This document shows, piece after piece, positions 25,112 to 33,976 of a stretch of 64,000 nt of DNA. How positions within the stretch are numbered: the first letter of the stretch is position 1; the number at the start of each line of letters is the position of its first letter. The notes beneath the pieces were generated by a model. It did no database searches, was not told the origin of the DNA, and saw only the letters and a list, made by a program, of their open reading frames with translations. A program made the translations under genes and the position numbers. The stretch comes from UBA5336 sp964415675 (GTDB taxonomy: Bacteria; Pseudomonadota; Alphaproteobacteria; Caulobacterales; Hyphomonadaceae): contig CAYQBG010000019.1 in the NCBI GenBank assembly GCA_964415675.1, positions 1 to 64,000 on the forward strand, written 5' to 3'.

Positions 25112-26991
25112 CAGCGCAGCCTCAACCCTATAAAGAGACCAGCACCCGGCCCGCGAAATCCGAACACGTCGGTGACCTCTTCGTCGAAAAGGTTCTCACC
25201 GCGCAATGTGACGGCGACCTGATCGTTCAGTGGCCATTCGGCGCTGGCACTTGCAAGGACATAGCTGTCAAGCGTGACGCGCGCGGCTGGGAAGGCTCCG
25301 AAATCGAAATCATCCTGTTCGCCGACATAGTCGAATGCGAGGCCGGCGCGCCCGCCTGCCCAGGCCTGCGGTCGATAGTCGAGCGACAGGCTGGCGGTCT
25401 CGGACGGCACACGGATTTCATCGCCACCATCATCGGCCTGGGAGTCGAGGAATGTCGCCTGACCGGCCAGGCTGAGCGCGGCACTTGCCTGCCAGCGCGC
25501 GCCAAGCTCGAAGCCACTGCGTTCGCTTTCGCCCTCGCGGTTCAGCGCGGTGGAGGTGAAATCCGGATTGAAGGCGGTGAAAATCTCGTCTTCCAGCTGG
25601 GCTTCAAAATATGTGGCCGACAGTTCGAACGGGCCGGCCATGCCATCCCAGCCGATGTCCCAGCTTGTGGATTGTTCAGGCTCAAGGTCGCGATTGCCGA
25701 TAAAGCTACCGGGGAAGAAGCCGAACAATTCGGTGAAAGTCGGATTCTTGACGCCTGTGCCTAGCGAGGCACGCAGGCGCTGGGCAGGCGCGATGTCCCA
25801 GGCGGCAGAAAGCCGGCCAGTTGTGGCATCCTCGAACCGGCCATCATTATTGTCATGGCGCAGGTTTGCGGCTAGCTGGATCTCACCGAAATCGATCCGG
25901 GCCTCGCCGGCAAGGCCAAGCGTCTCGAAGCTCTCTTCCTGATTGGTTGCGCCCCCGAACTCGGTATCCCGGGCGCTGTAGTCTTCGGTTTCAGAATCGA
26001 TGAGGCCGCTCAGCCGGATTGTCGCCTGGCCTGCGTCGAAGGTGCGCGAGGGGCTGTAGGAGACTTTTAACCTCTCGCCCTCGGCGGCATCGGTGAACCC
26101 ACCATCGGCGAAATTGTCGCGCGCCACGCCATTGAAGCTTGCGCGGAAGCGATGGTCGAGGCCAGCCGCTTCGCCGCCGAGCGCGCCGCCCAGCGTCCAT
26201 TGCTCGGCCTCAGTGATGCGGTCGCCATCATCTAGCCGGCCGTTGAAATCAAGGTCGGGATCGGTCTCGACATCGCTGCGCACATAGCGGGCCAGGGCCG
26301 TGGCCTCCCAGCCGCGACCCAGCTGTCGCGAGCCCGTGGCGAGGAAGTTATAGCTTTCCGAGCCGTCTTTTTCCCCGGCCGAGCCGGACGTGTCGACGCC
26401 TTCGGTGGAAAAGCCGGCGACGGAAAGGCTCAGTGTGCCCGAGGAGTCTGCGAAACCATAGCCGAGATCGCCGCGTAGCGTATCGCGCGAGCCATATTCC
26501 GCGCGGCCGAAGGCTCCAGTGTCGCCCGACATGACGATATTGATCACGCCGCCAATCGCATCGGAGCCATAAAGGCCGGACTGCTCACCGCGCAGTACTT
26601 CGATCCGCTCAGGGCGAAGGCCGGCGAACAGACCGAAATCGCTCTCGCCTGTGACCGGGTCGGAGACCTCTATCCCATCAATGAGCAGTAGCGTGTGATT
26701 GGCTTCGGCGCCGCGCAGGCGGACCTGTGTGAGCCCGCCCCGCGCCCCGGAGCGTGACACCGCCAGACCGGGCACGGCCCTCAGCTCATCTGCGAGATAA
26801 GGCGCCGCGCGCAGGTCGAGGTCTTCGGCGTGGAGTATCGTGACCGCTGTAGTCAGTCCGGACAGCGGCACGGGCCGCAGCCCGGTCACAGTCACAGTGT
26901 CCAGCCGATCGGTGTTTTCAGCCGATTGGGCCATCGAGCCGTCGGCCAGCGCCAGCGCGGCCACGCTCAGTATCAGCGAATGTCTCAGCAT
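25111..26991 (-). CDS. btuB: TonB-dependent vitamin B12 receptor
   Basis: A 626-residue outer-membrane receptor. The signal peptide ends near DGSMAQ, then LDTVTVTGLRPVPLS resembles a TonB box. The plug domain includes YLADELRAVPGLAVSRSGARGGLTQVRLRGAEANHTLLLIDG and the ERIEVLRGEQSGLYGSDAIGGVINIV box. The 22-stranded barrel ends FIGLRLR. The chosen ATG has AAGGAAAA before it; the reading frame stays open through the upstream riboswitch, but that part is leader RNA, not protein. First gene of the btuBFCD operon and controlled by the riboswitch. Confidence 0.92.
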   Translation of the reverse strand: MLRHSLILSVAALALADGSMAQSAENTDRLDTVTVTGLRPVPLSGLTTAVTILHAEDLDLRAAPYLADELRAVPGLAVSRSGARGGLTQVRLRGAEANHTLLLIDGIEVSDPVTGESDFGLFAGLRPERIEVLRGEQSGLYGSDAIGGVINIVMSGDTGAFGRAEYGSRDTLRGDLGYGFADSSGTLSLSVAGFSTEGVDTSGSAGEKDGSESYNFLATGSRQLGRGWEATALARYVRSDVETDPDLDFNGRLDDGDRITEAEQWTLGGALGGEAAGLDHRFRASFNGVARDNFADGGFTDAAEGERLKVSYSPSRTFDAGQATIRLSGLIDSETEDYSARDTEFGGATNQEESFETLGLAGEARIDFGEIQLAANLRHDNNDGRFEDATTGRLSAAWDIAPAQRLRASLGTGVKNPTFTELFGFFPGSFIGNRDLEPEQSTSWDIGWDGMAGPFELSATYFEAQLEDEIFTAFNPDFTSTALNREGESERSGFELGARWQASAALSLAGQATFLDSQADDGGDEIRVPSETASLSLDYRPQAWAGGRAGLAFDYVGEQDDFDFGAFPAARVTLDSYVLASASAEWPLNDQVAVTLRGENLFDEEVTDVFGFRGPGAGLFIGLRLR

Positions 26992-27145
26992 CGCGTTTTC
27001 CTTCCACGCCGGGCCGGACGGCGCGCCTGAAACGAAACCCAAGGCGCGCCCCGGCCAGCCGGCGCGCCGCAAAGGTGTCGTTTCGGAGGATGCGCGATGC
27101 GCTCCCGCTCTCATGGCCTGTTCCCGGACCAAGAGCGAACGACGC

Positions 27146-27305
27146 GATGGCAGGTCTCCTGGCTTGCCGATCAGTGCTTCAGGCCGCCTTCCCAGGGCAT
27201 TCGCCCCAGTGGCATGAGTGGCCATCAGCTCCCGGCTAACAGTTGCGGGGACAGCGCCGGATTCCCACCGGCTTCCCTCTTAGCCACCTGTTACAGCGGC
27301 ACCAT
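27146..27305 (-). ncRNA. Cobalamin riboswitch
   Basis: On the minus strand the leader shows, in order, GGTGCC, AAGAGGGAAGCCGGTG, AATCCGGCGCTGTCCCCGCAACTG (the B12 box core), a GCCACTG segment, GGGAAGGC, and finally GCCAGGAGACCTGCC. These are the conserved elements of the AdoCbl riboswitch in canonical order. It occupies most of the roughly 370-base non-coding gap between aspS and btuB. B12 binding would shut down expression of btuBFCD. The remaining 150 bases between the aptamer and btuB probably form the expression platform; I could not define its switching hairpin by eye. Confidence 0.95.
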
Positions 27306-27364
27306 CTGGGTGCATCTGTGTTGCAGCTGCGGGCGTTTGTCAATTCTGGCGGCGAGCCGACTGA

Positions 27365-29203
27365 TCAGCCCTTGTCGGACTTTTTCATTGGCGCGAGGCG
27401 GATATTGAGTTCCTTCAGCTGCTTGTCATCGACCGGGGAGGGCGCCCCCATCATCAAGTCGCGGGCCTGCTGGTTCATCGGGAACAGGGTCACATCCCTC
27501 AGATTCTCGACATCTGCCAGCAGCATGACGATCCGGTCCACGCCTGGCGCGATGCCACCATGGGGCGGGGCGCCATAGCGGAAGGCATTGAGCATGCCGC
27601 CAAACTCGGCCTCGACCACATCAGGGCCATAGCCTGCGATCTCGAAGGCCTTCAGCATCACGTCCGGGCGGTGGTTTCGGATCGCGCCAGACGACAGTTC
27701 GACCCCGTTGCAGACAATGTCATACTGGTAGGCCTTGAGGTCCAGAATGGCCTCCTCGCCTGCTGCGGCGGCCGCCTCAAGCGCCTCCATCCCGCCCTGC
27801 GGCATGGAGAAGGGATTGTGGGAGAAGTCGATCTTCCTGTTATCCTCGTCCCATTCATACATCGGGAAATCGACGATCCAGCAGAAGCGGAACACGCCGG
27901 GCTCGATCAGGCCAAGCTCTTCGCCGATGCGATTGCGCGCTGCGCCCTGAAGGCGCTCGGCCTCGGCCTTCTTGCCTGCGGCGAAGAAAAGGCCGTCGCC
28001 GGCTTTCACGCCCGCGCGCTCGGCCAGCGCCTGCAGGGCGGCCGGCTCGAAGAATTTCGCGATCGGGCCGGTGGCGTTGAGTGCGCCTCCCTCCTCGACA
28101 AAGCGCATATAGCCAAGGCCCGGCGCCTGCATCTCCTTCTTCGCCCAGGCATCCATCTTGTCGAAGAAGCTGCGCGGCTGCTCGCCCGAACCGGGCGCGG
28201 GGATGGCGCGCACAATGCCGCCGCCCTCGGTAATCTTCTTGAACACGCCAAGCGTGACATCATCGCGCTGGACAATGTCAGACACATCGGCGCAGACAAC
28301 AGGGTTGCGCAGGTCCGGCTTGTCAGAGCCATATTTAGCCATTGCTTCGGCATAGGGGATATGCGGAAAGGGCCCGTCCGGCATGGTTCGCCCCTTACCC
28401 TGCCAGTCGGCGAATTCCTCGAAGACGCCGCGCATGACCGGCTCGATCGCGTTGAACACATCCTCCTGCGTCACGAAGGCCATCTCGACATCGAGCTGGT
28501 AAAATTCTCCGGGCGAACGATCTGCGCGCGCATCTTCGTCGCGGAAACACGGCGCGATCTGGAAATAGCGATCGAAGCCCGACACCATGATCAGCTGTTT
28601 GAATTGCTGGGGCGCCTGCGGAAGGGCGTAGAACTCGCCGGGATGCAGGCGGGACGGGACCAGGAAATCGCGCGCACCTTCCGGGCTGGAGGCGGTCAGG
28701 ATCGGCGTCTGGAACTCGGTGAAACCGGATTCAACCATGCGTCGACGGATCGAGGAGATCACCTCAGAGCGCAGGACAATGTTGCGGTGCAGACTCTCGC
28801 GGCGCAGGTCGAGATAGCGATGACGCAGGCGGATCTCTTCAGGGTAATCGGGTTCGCCAAAGACCGGCAGTGGCAGTTCGGCCGCCTCTGAAAGCACTTC
28901 TGCCGTCTTGACGCGAATTTCGACTTCGCCCGTGGCAAGACTTTCGTTCACAAGCTCATCGTCGCGGGCGATCACTTCGCCTTCGATCCTGATCACGCTT
29001 TCCGTGCGCAGCCGCTCGACGGTCGCAAAGGCAGGAAAATCCGGATCAAAGACGCACTGTGTAATGCCGTAATGGTCGCGCAGATCGATGAACATGACCC
29101 CGCCATGGTCGCGGCGGCGATGCAGCCAGCCGGACAATCTGACACTTTCTCCGACATCGGACTTGCGCAGGGCGCCGCAGTCATGGGTGCGATAAGCATG
29201 CAT
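27365..29203 (-). CDS. aspS: Aspartyl-tRNA synthetase, bacterial type
   Basis: A 612-residue class II synthetase. The N-terminal OB-fold anticodon-binding domain (VRLSGWLHRRRDHGGVMFIDLRDHYG) is followed by the catalytic core with FTEFQTPILTASSPEGARDFLVPSR (motif 1), FRDEDARADRSPGEFYQLDVEM (motif 2) and GIAPGVDRIVMLL (motif 3). The bacterial GAD insertion lies between motifs 2 and 3. Whether it is discriminating or also charges tRNA-Asn cannot be decided from this window, because gatCAB and asnS are not visible. Divergent from rnd with about 165 bases of shared upstream region. Confidence 0.97.
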   Translation of the reverse strand: MHAYRTHDCGALRKSDVGESVRLSGWLHRRRDHGGVMFIDLRDHYGITQCVFDPDFPAFATVERLRTESVIRIEGEVIARDDELVNESLATGEVEIRVKTAEVLSEAAELPLPVFGEPDYPEEIRLRHRYLDLRRESLHRNIVLRSEVISSIRRRMVESGFTEFQTPILTASSPEGARDFLVPSRLHPGEFYALPQAPQQFKQLIMVSGFDRYFQIAPCFRDEDARADRSPGEFYQLDVEMAFVTQEDVFNAIEPVMRGVFEEFADWQGKGRTMPDGPFPHIPYAEAMAKYGSDKPDLRNPVVCADVSDIVQRDDVTLGVFKKITEGGGIVRAIPAPGSGEQPRSFFDKMDAWAKKEMQAPGLGYMRFVEEGGALNATGPIAKFFEPAALQALAERAGVKAGDGLFFAAGKKAEAERLQGAARNRIGEELGLIEPGVFRFCWIVDFPMYEWDEDNRKIDFSHNPFSMPQGGMEALEAAAAAGEEAILDLKAYQYDIVCNGVELSSGAIRNHRPDVMLKAFEIAGYGPDVVEAEFGGMLNAFRYGAPPHGGIAPGVDRIVMLLADVENLRDVTLFPMNQQARDLMMGAPSPVDDKQLKELNIRLAPMKKSDKG

Positions 29204-29367
29204 GGGATAAACGCTTTCGGATTGGTCGGTTTGGTGGCCTTAAGGCGCCTGCGATACGCGCGGGCGGGCCGCGGTGCAAGGCCAGCAGGCGCTGAACTTG
29301 CAGGGCAATTGTCCCATAGGCTGCAAAAGGCTCGATTTTCCCATGAGATTCAGCTAAGCCGCCGCAA

Positions 29368-30534
29368 ATGCCAAGTGACAGTCTGATCCCCATCACATCC
29401 CAGGATGATCTCGGCGCGTTGTGCGACGCCCTTTCGACCAGCGATTTCATCTGTGTGGATACCGAGTTTCACCGCGAGACAACCTTCTGGCCGCGCCTTT
29501 GCCTGATCCAGGCGTCTGCGCCGGGTGTTCAAGGTGTTATCGATCCGCTGGCTGAAGATCTCGATATCGGGCCGTTTCTCCAGCTTATCGCTGAGGAGAA
29601 CCGGGTAAAAGTCTTCCATGCCGCCCGCCAGGACATGGAAATCTTCAACCGGCTGATCGGCCATCCGCCAGGCCCTGTCTTCGATACGCAGATTGCGGCG
29701 ATGGCCCTCGGGCTTGGCGATTCGATTTCCTATGACAATCTCGTCCAGCGCGTGCTCAATCGCCAGATCGATAAGTCCTCCCAGTTCACGGATTGGATGC
29801 GCCGCCCCTTGAGCGAGAAACAGCTCGATTATGCGCTCGGCGATGTGACCCATCTTCGCGATGTGTTTGAATGGATGCGCGGCGAGCTCGAAACGCTTGG
29901 CCGAATGGACTGGGTCAAGGCCGAGATGGCCGAACTGGAGGATCCGGGTCTTTATGACACCGATCCGGCCAATGCCTGGCAGAGGCTGAAACTGCGGCGC
30001 AATAAACCCGACTATGCCGCCATCATGGTGGCTGTGGCCGGATGGCGCGAGGAGAAGGCCCAGTCGCTCGACCGCCCGCGCCGACGCATCCTGAAGGATG
30101 ACGCGATTTATGAAATCGCCGAACAGCGCCCGACCACCGAAAAAGGGTTTGAGCGATTGCGCGCGGTGCCCAATGGCTTCATCCGCTCGCGCCAGGCCGA
30201 GGGGCTGATCGAGGCGGTGAAGACTGCGCTTGAAGATCCCAAGGCCATTGCACCTGACCTGCCGCGCCACAGACAGAACCCGCAGACCCCGCCGGGTGCG
30301 CCGGAAATGCTCAAAGTGCTGCTCAAACATGTCTCCGAAGAGGCAAATGTGGTCCCGCGACTGATCGCCAATGCTGCCGATATCGAGCGGATTGCCCGCG
30401 GCGAGCGAGACGAGGATATTGCCGCGCTCACTGGCTGGCGCCGTGATCTATTCGGTGACCGGGCGCTGAAACTGTTGTCGGGGAAACTCGCCCTGTCATT
30501 CGAGGACGGAAAGGTGCGCCTTTTCGAGGTGTGA
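29368..30534 (+). CDS. rnd: Ribonuclease D
   Basis: A 388-residue 3'-5' exoribonuclease involved in tRNA 3' end maturation. The DEDDy exonuclease domain shows Asp31 and Glu33 in VDTEFHRETTFWPRLCLIQ (Exo I), VFHAARQDMEIF (Exo II) and YALGDVTHLRDVF (Exo III). HRDC-type helical domains follow, with the first around residues 210-290. Normal length for RNase D. No other RNA-processing gene is adjacent. Confidence 0.94.
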   Translation: MPSDSLIPITSQDDLGALCDALSTSDFICVDTEFHRETTFWPRLCLIQASAPGVQGVIDPLAEDLDIGPFLQLIAEENRVKVFHAARQDMEIFNRLIGHPPGPVFDTQIAAMALGLGDSISYDNLVQRVLNRQIDKSSQFTDWMRRPLSEKQLDYALGDVTHLRDVFEWMRGELETLGRMDWVKAEMAELEDPGLYDTDPANAWQRLKLRRNKPDYAAIMVAVAGWREEKAQSLDRPRRRILKDDAIYEIAEQRPTTEKGFERLRAVPNGFIRSRQAEGLIEAVKTALEDPKAIAPDLPRHRQNPQTPPGAPEMLKVLLKHVSEEANVVPRLIANAADIERIARGERDEDIAALTGWRRDLFGDRALKLLSGKLALSFEDGKVRLFEV

Positions 30535-30641
30535 AGCGGGCGGGGCTGATCGGTTTGAGACCGTGGACGCGGGGAAATTGTGAAACAAGAATCTCCGCTT
30601 GCCCGGTCGAAGAGCCGGGCCTTCCCTGGGCACAGTGCAAA

Positions 30642-30677
30642 GCCTCCTCAGGGAGATCCCGGATCAAGCCCGGAGGC
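30642..30677. repeat. Candidate intergenic palindromic element
   Basis: Outer arms GCCTCC (30642-30647) and GGAGGC (30672-30677) enclose a segment with GATCCCGGATCAAGCCCGG. Sequences of the form CCCGGATCAAG-CCGGG recur in intergenic regions of many alphaproteobacteria, so this may be one copy of a dispersed element. It lies in the 220-base gap between the convergent rnd and trxB genes, which holds no gene. A short preceding stem, GCCCGG/CCGGGC at 30601-30620, could contribute to termination. Only one copy is present in the window. Confidence 0.35.
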
Positions 30678-30757
30678 GCGGGGAAGTGGTAAGGCGGCAA
30701 AGACACCCTCATCACCTTATGGCCCCTGGCGACACCTGATTGCCCGCGGAAACCGCG

Positions 30758-31741
30758 CTACTGCGCCGCGATCGGTTCGCCTTCTTCCTCGTCCAGGCTT
30801 TCCAGCCATTTCTCCGCTTCAAGGGCCGCCATGCAGCCCATGCCGGCGGCTGTGACGGCCTGGCGATAGATATCGTCAGTCACATCGCCAGCCGCGAAGA
30901 CGCCGGGAATATTGGTAACCGTCGAGTCCGGAGCCGTGACGATATAGCCATTCTGGTGCATCTCGACCTGGCCGGCGAAGAGTTCGGTAGACGGCGCATG
31001 GCCAATCGCAATGAAGACGCCATGGGCGGGAACATGCGTGATCTCGCCGGTGTTCACATTCTTCAGCCGCGCACCGGTGACGCCTGGCGGCATGTCCTCG
31101 CCGACCACTTCTTCAAGAACGGTGTTCCAGACGAGTTCGACCTTGGGGTGCTTCATCAGCCGATGCTGAAGGATTTTCTCTGCGCGCAGGCTGTCGCGCC
31201 GGTGGACCAGCGTTACCTTGGACGCGAAATTCGTCAGGAACAGGGCTTCCTCGACAGCGGTGTTGCCGCCGCCGACCACGATCACTTCTTTCTCACGATA
31301 GAAAAACCCGTCGCAGGTTGCGCAGGCCGACACGCCATAGCCTTTGAACTTTTCTTCTGATGGCAGACCGAGCCATCTGGCCTGTGCGCCTGTGGCGATG
31401 ACGATTGCATCACCAGTATAGATCGTGCCGCTCTCGCCAACCGCTCGGAAGGGGCGTACCGACAGGTCAACGCTGGCGATATGGTCTTCGGCGGTAAGTG
31501 CGCCCATCTTCTCGGAATGCTCGCGCATCTTGACCATCAGTTCCGGGCCCTGGATCTCGGCAAATCCGGGATAATTCTCAACATCGGTCGTGATTGTGAG
31601 CTGGCCGCCTGGCTGAAGGCCGGCAACGACCAGCACCTTGCGCATTGCGCGCGCGGCATAGATGGCAGCCGTCCAGCCAGCAGGCCCGGATCCGATAATA
31701 AGTATATCAGCGTGGCGTGTGTCGGTTTCGCTGTCTGGCAT
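30758..31741 (-). CDS. trxB: Thioredoxin-disulfide reductase
   Basis: A 327-residue FAD/NADPH enzyme that reduces thioredoxin. The FAD motif is IIGSGPAGWTAAIYAAR, the redox-active disulfide is Cys140-Cys143 in CATCDGFFY, the NADPH motif is VVGGGNTAVEEALFL, and the C-terminal FAD segment is GVFAAGDVTDDIYRQAVTAAGMGCMAALEAE. Low-molecular-weight type of standard length. The gene is separated by about 100 bases from the CDF transporter on the same strand. Confidence 0.96.
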   Translation of the reverse strand: MPDSETDTRHADILIIGSGPAGWTAAIYAARAMRKVLVVAGLQPGGQLTITTDVENYPGFAEIQGPELMVKMREHSEKMGALTAEDHIASVDLSVRPFRAVGESGTIYTGDAIVIATGAQARWLGLPSEEKFKGYGVSACATCDGFFYREKEVIVVGGGNTAVEEALFLTNFASKVTLVHRRDSLRAEKILQHRLMKHPKVELVWNTVLEEVVGEDMPPGVTGARLKNVNTGEITHVPAHGVFIAIGHAPSTELFAGQVEMHQNGYIVTAPDSTVTNIPGVFAAGDVTDDIYRQAVTAAGMGCMAALEAEKWLESLDEEEGEPIAAQ

Positions 31742-31845
31742 ATTTTTCTCCCTGGGGAAGGAACAAGCTCTTCTCAGTGTCTTTATGGGGTCTTGCGGGC
31801 ATGGAATAAAGGCCGCCAGCGCCTCGCAAGCGCGTGCGAAACGTC

Positions 31846-32742
31846 TCAGGCCAGCGTGGTTGCAGGGGTGGCGATGACTTCCACCGTGGCGTGGGAGACG
31901 TCGAAATCACGCAGGAGCAGCGCTTTCACCTGGCGGCGAACCGTTTCCGCGCAGGCGCCGGGGCTGGCATAGACATCCAGTGTGACGAGGGGTCTGGCTT
32001 CATTCAGGCTCCAGGCATGAACATGATCAACCGTCTTGACGCCCTCGACATGCATCATGATGGCCTCGCCGATCGTGACCGGGTCAAGTCCGGAGGGAGT
32101 ACCCTCCAGAAGGATATGTCCGGCCTCGCGAGCAAGGCGCCAGCCACCAAAGGCGACCAGGAGCGCCACGAGGACAGACAGAACCGGGTCTATGGCTGTC
32201 CAGCCGGTCAGGATGATGACCAGCGCGGCGACAATCGCGGCGACCGAGCCGAGCAGGTCACCGGCCACATGCCAAAGCGCGCCGCGCAGGTTGAGGTCGT
32301 TACGGTCGCCACCGTGCAGCACGGCGAAGGCTATCATGTTCACGCAAAGGCCAAGCACCGCAACGCCCATCATCAGGCCGCCGAGCACAGGCGCGGGGTC
32401 GCGCAACCGCTGGGCGGCTTCCCAGACAATCCAGGCGGCAAGGACCAGCAGAGCAAGGCCGTTCACAAAGGCTGCGAGCACCTTCACCCTGTGAAAACCA
32501 TAGGACCGGCGCGTATCGGCAGGTCTCTCGGCCAGGCGGAACCCGAGCCAGGCCAGGCCCAGCGCGCCTGCATCAGTGAGCATATGTGCGGCATCCGCCA
32601 GCAGCGCCAGCGAGCCCGAGATCAGCCCGCCGGCGACCTCTGCGCCCATGAAGGCGAAAGTCAGCCAGGCGGCGAGCGCCACGCGTTTGCGCGCATCCTT
32701 TGTGTCACCATAAACATGGGTATGACCGTGATCATGGGGCAT
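31846..32742 (-). CDS. Cation diffusion facilitator metal exporter
   Basis: A 298-residue inner-membrane proton/metal antiporter of the CDF (ZitB/CzcD) family. The His-rich start MPHDHGHTHVYGD can bind metal. The transport site includes LADAAHMLTDAGAL (Asp50, His53, Asp57 region) and the second His/Asp pair in WHVAGDLLGS. Six hydrophobic segments precede a cytoplasmic metal-binding domain with HVHAWSL. The HD-HD type site favours zinc or cobalt, although the exact metal is not determined. The region just upstream contains overlapping inverted repeats that could bind a metalloregulator. Confidence 0.9.
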   Translation of the reverse strand: MPHDHGHTHVYGDTKDARKRVALAAWLTFAFMGAEVAGGLISGSLALLADAAHMLTDAGALGLAWLGFRLAERPADTRRSYGFHRVKVLAAFVNGLALLVLAAWIVWEAAQRLRDPAPVLGGLMMGVAVLGLCVNMIAFAVLHGGDRNDLNLRGALWHVAGDLLGSVAAIVAALVIILTGWTAIDPVLSVLVALLVAFGGWRLAREAGHILLEGTPSGLDPVTIGEAIMMHVEGVKTVDHVHAWSLNEARPLVTLDVYASPGACAETVRRQVKALLLRDFDVSHATVEVIATPATTLA

Positions 32743-32775
32743 GCCGACGCCTATGCCTCACGCGCCAGGGCGGGT

Positions 32776-32799
32776 CAACAAAATATGTTGAAAATCAAC
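32776..32799 (-). promoter_or_regulatory. Overlapping dyads upstream of the CDF exporter gene
   Basis: Two overlapping inverted repeats, CAACA-N5-TGTTG (32776-32790) and GTTGA-N3-TCAAC (32787-32799), lie 34-57 bases before the CDF start codon in a locally AT-rich patch. Placement and symmetry fit an operator for a metal-sensing repressor such as an ArsR-type protein, but no regulator gene is adjacent and the match is by eye. Confidence 0.35.
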
Positions 32800-32887
32800 G
32801 CACAAGCTACGTGATAGCGTTACTTTGAGGGCGGGGTTAGGGCGGCAGGAATTCTGCATCCCTCGCCATGAGGAGGGCGGGCCGCCG

Positions 32888-33973
32888 TCAGATCCAGTCC
32901 GGCAGGACCACATCGCCATCGCCGCCACTGCCGGATTTCATCTGAGGCTGCGGGTGGCATTTGAGCAGTTCCTCGACAATCCGATCGGCTACACGGTCCG
33001 CCTCGCGCAGGGGTTCATAGGACCAGCTGTCCAATGTGCCATCGAACCAGCGCGCGCAGCCCCTGTCGATCAGGCTGTCATGCAAGCGGTCGAATTTTGA
33101 AGAGCGACCATTGAGGCGGATCATATGGACAGGCAGGCCATGATAGGCCGCGTCCGACAGCATATTGGCGCTGTCTTCGGTAACGAGGGCGACATCTGAA
33201 TAGATCAGCCAGGCGAGATAGGGATTGTCGCCGTCCTCCGGTCCGGACCAGAACAGGGCGCCGGTCTCGTCTGCGAAGGCGCGCATCCTCGCGATGATCT
33301 CGACCGGTGTGCGCCGCGAGGCAGTGACCCTCAACCGCCAGCCTTCGCCTGACAGGCGTTTGAGTTGCTGGATGAGCGTTTCGGCCGCGCCCATGGTGAA
33401 ATTGTGTGTCTTCGAATGTCCGCCGAGAATGACCATGGCCGATTTTGCTCGTTCATCTGCCAGCCCGGCAAATGCCATGCCCGCCTGTTCGATATCGTCG
33501 GGAGAGAAATAGGCCGGCGAGCCGACAGTGCGGATAACATTGTCGCCGTCAATGCTGTCGTGTTCGGGGGTCACCATCAGGTCAAAGGCGCTGGTGTCGA
33601 ATTTCGGATCCAGGATATGAACAGAGAATGTGGCTCCGCCTGACCAGTCGCGAACCGCAGCGGAATAGGGCGCTGTGCGTCGGCCCGCGCCGATCCAGAT
33701 GGTCGGGAAAGGCGCGCTCAGCGCGTCGCGTTCGGATTTTGGCAGGGCGAGGCGGGGCGCAATCCATCGATGCGGCGGCAGCAGGGTCCAGGGCTTGCGA
33801 GGGTGCAGGGTCAGTGGCTGGTTTCGATGTCCGTTTCCAGGGATATGAGCGATCCGCATCCAGCGGCTGGTTTCGCCGAGCGCCTGGACGATGGCGCGGA
33901 CCTGCGCAGCGTTGCCTGCCCGCCCGTCGGAAACCGCCCAGACGGAGGGTCCGAGCGATCCCTCATCGGTCAT
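32888..33973 (-). CDS. ELM1/GtrOC1-like family protein
   Basis: A 361-residue protein matching the alphaproteobacterial family related to plant mitochondrial fission protein ELM1. Landmarks are VWAVSDGRAGNAAQV at the N-terminus, LDPKFDTSAFDLMVTPEHD in the middle, a VILGGHSKTHNF loop, FWSGPEDGDNPYLAWL, and VTEDSANMLSDAAYHGLPVHM, which looks like a GT-B fold nucleotide-sugar site. The last two segments recall glycosyltransferases more than membrane-dynamics proteins. It starts 3 bases after the greA stop, so it is likely in its operon. Bacterial function is not established. Confidence 0.8.
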   Translation of the reverse strand: MTDEGSLGPSVWAVSDGRAGNAAQVRAIVQALGETSRWMRIAHIPGNGHRNQPLTLHPRKPWTLLPPHRWIAPRLALPKSERDALSAPFPTIWIGAGRRTAPYSAAVRDWSGGATFSVHILDPKFDTSAFDLMVTPEHDSIDGDNVIRTVGSPAYFSPDDIEQAGMAFAGLADERAKSAMVILGGHSKTHNFTMGAAETLIQQLKRLSGEGWRLRVTASRRTPVEIIARMRAFADETGALFWSGPEDGDNPYLAWLIYSDVALVTEDSANMLSDAAYHGLPVHMIRLNGRSSKFDRLHDSLIDRGCARWFDGTLDSWSYEPLREADRVADRIVEELLKCHPQPQMKSGSGGDGDVVLPDWI

Positions 33974-33976
33974 GAC

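Noticed and set aside
26992..27225. N-terminal extension of the btuB frame to 27225
   Set aside because: The extra 78 codons overlap the cobalamin riboswitch; the signal peptide and ribosome site identify the start at 26991.
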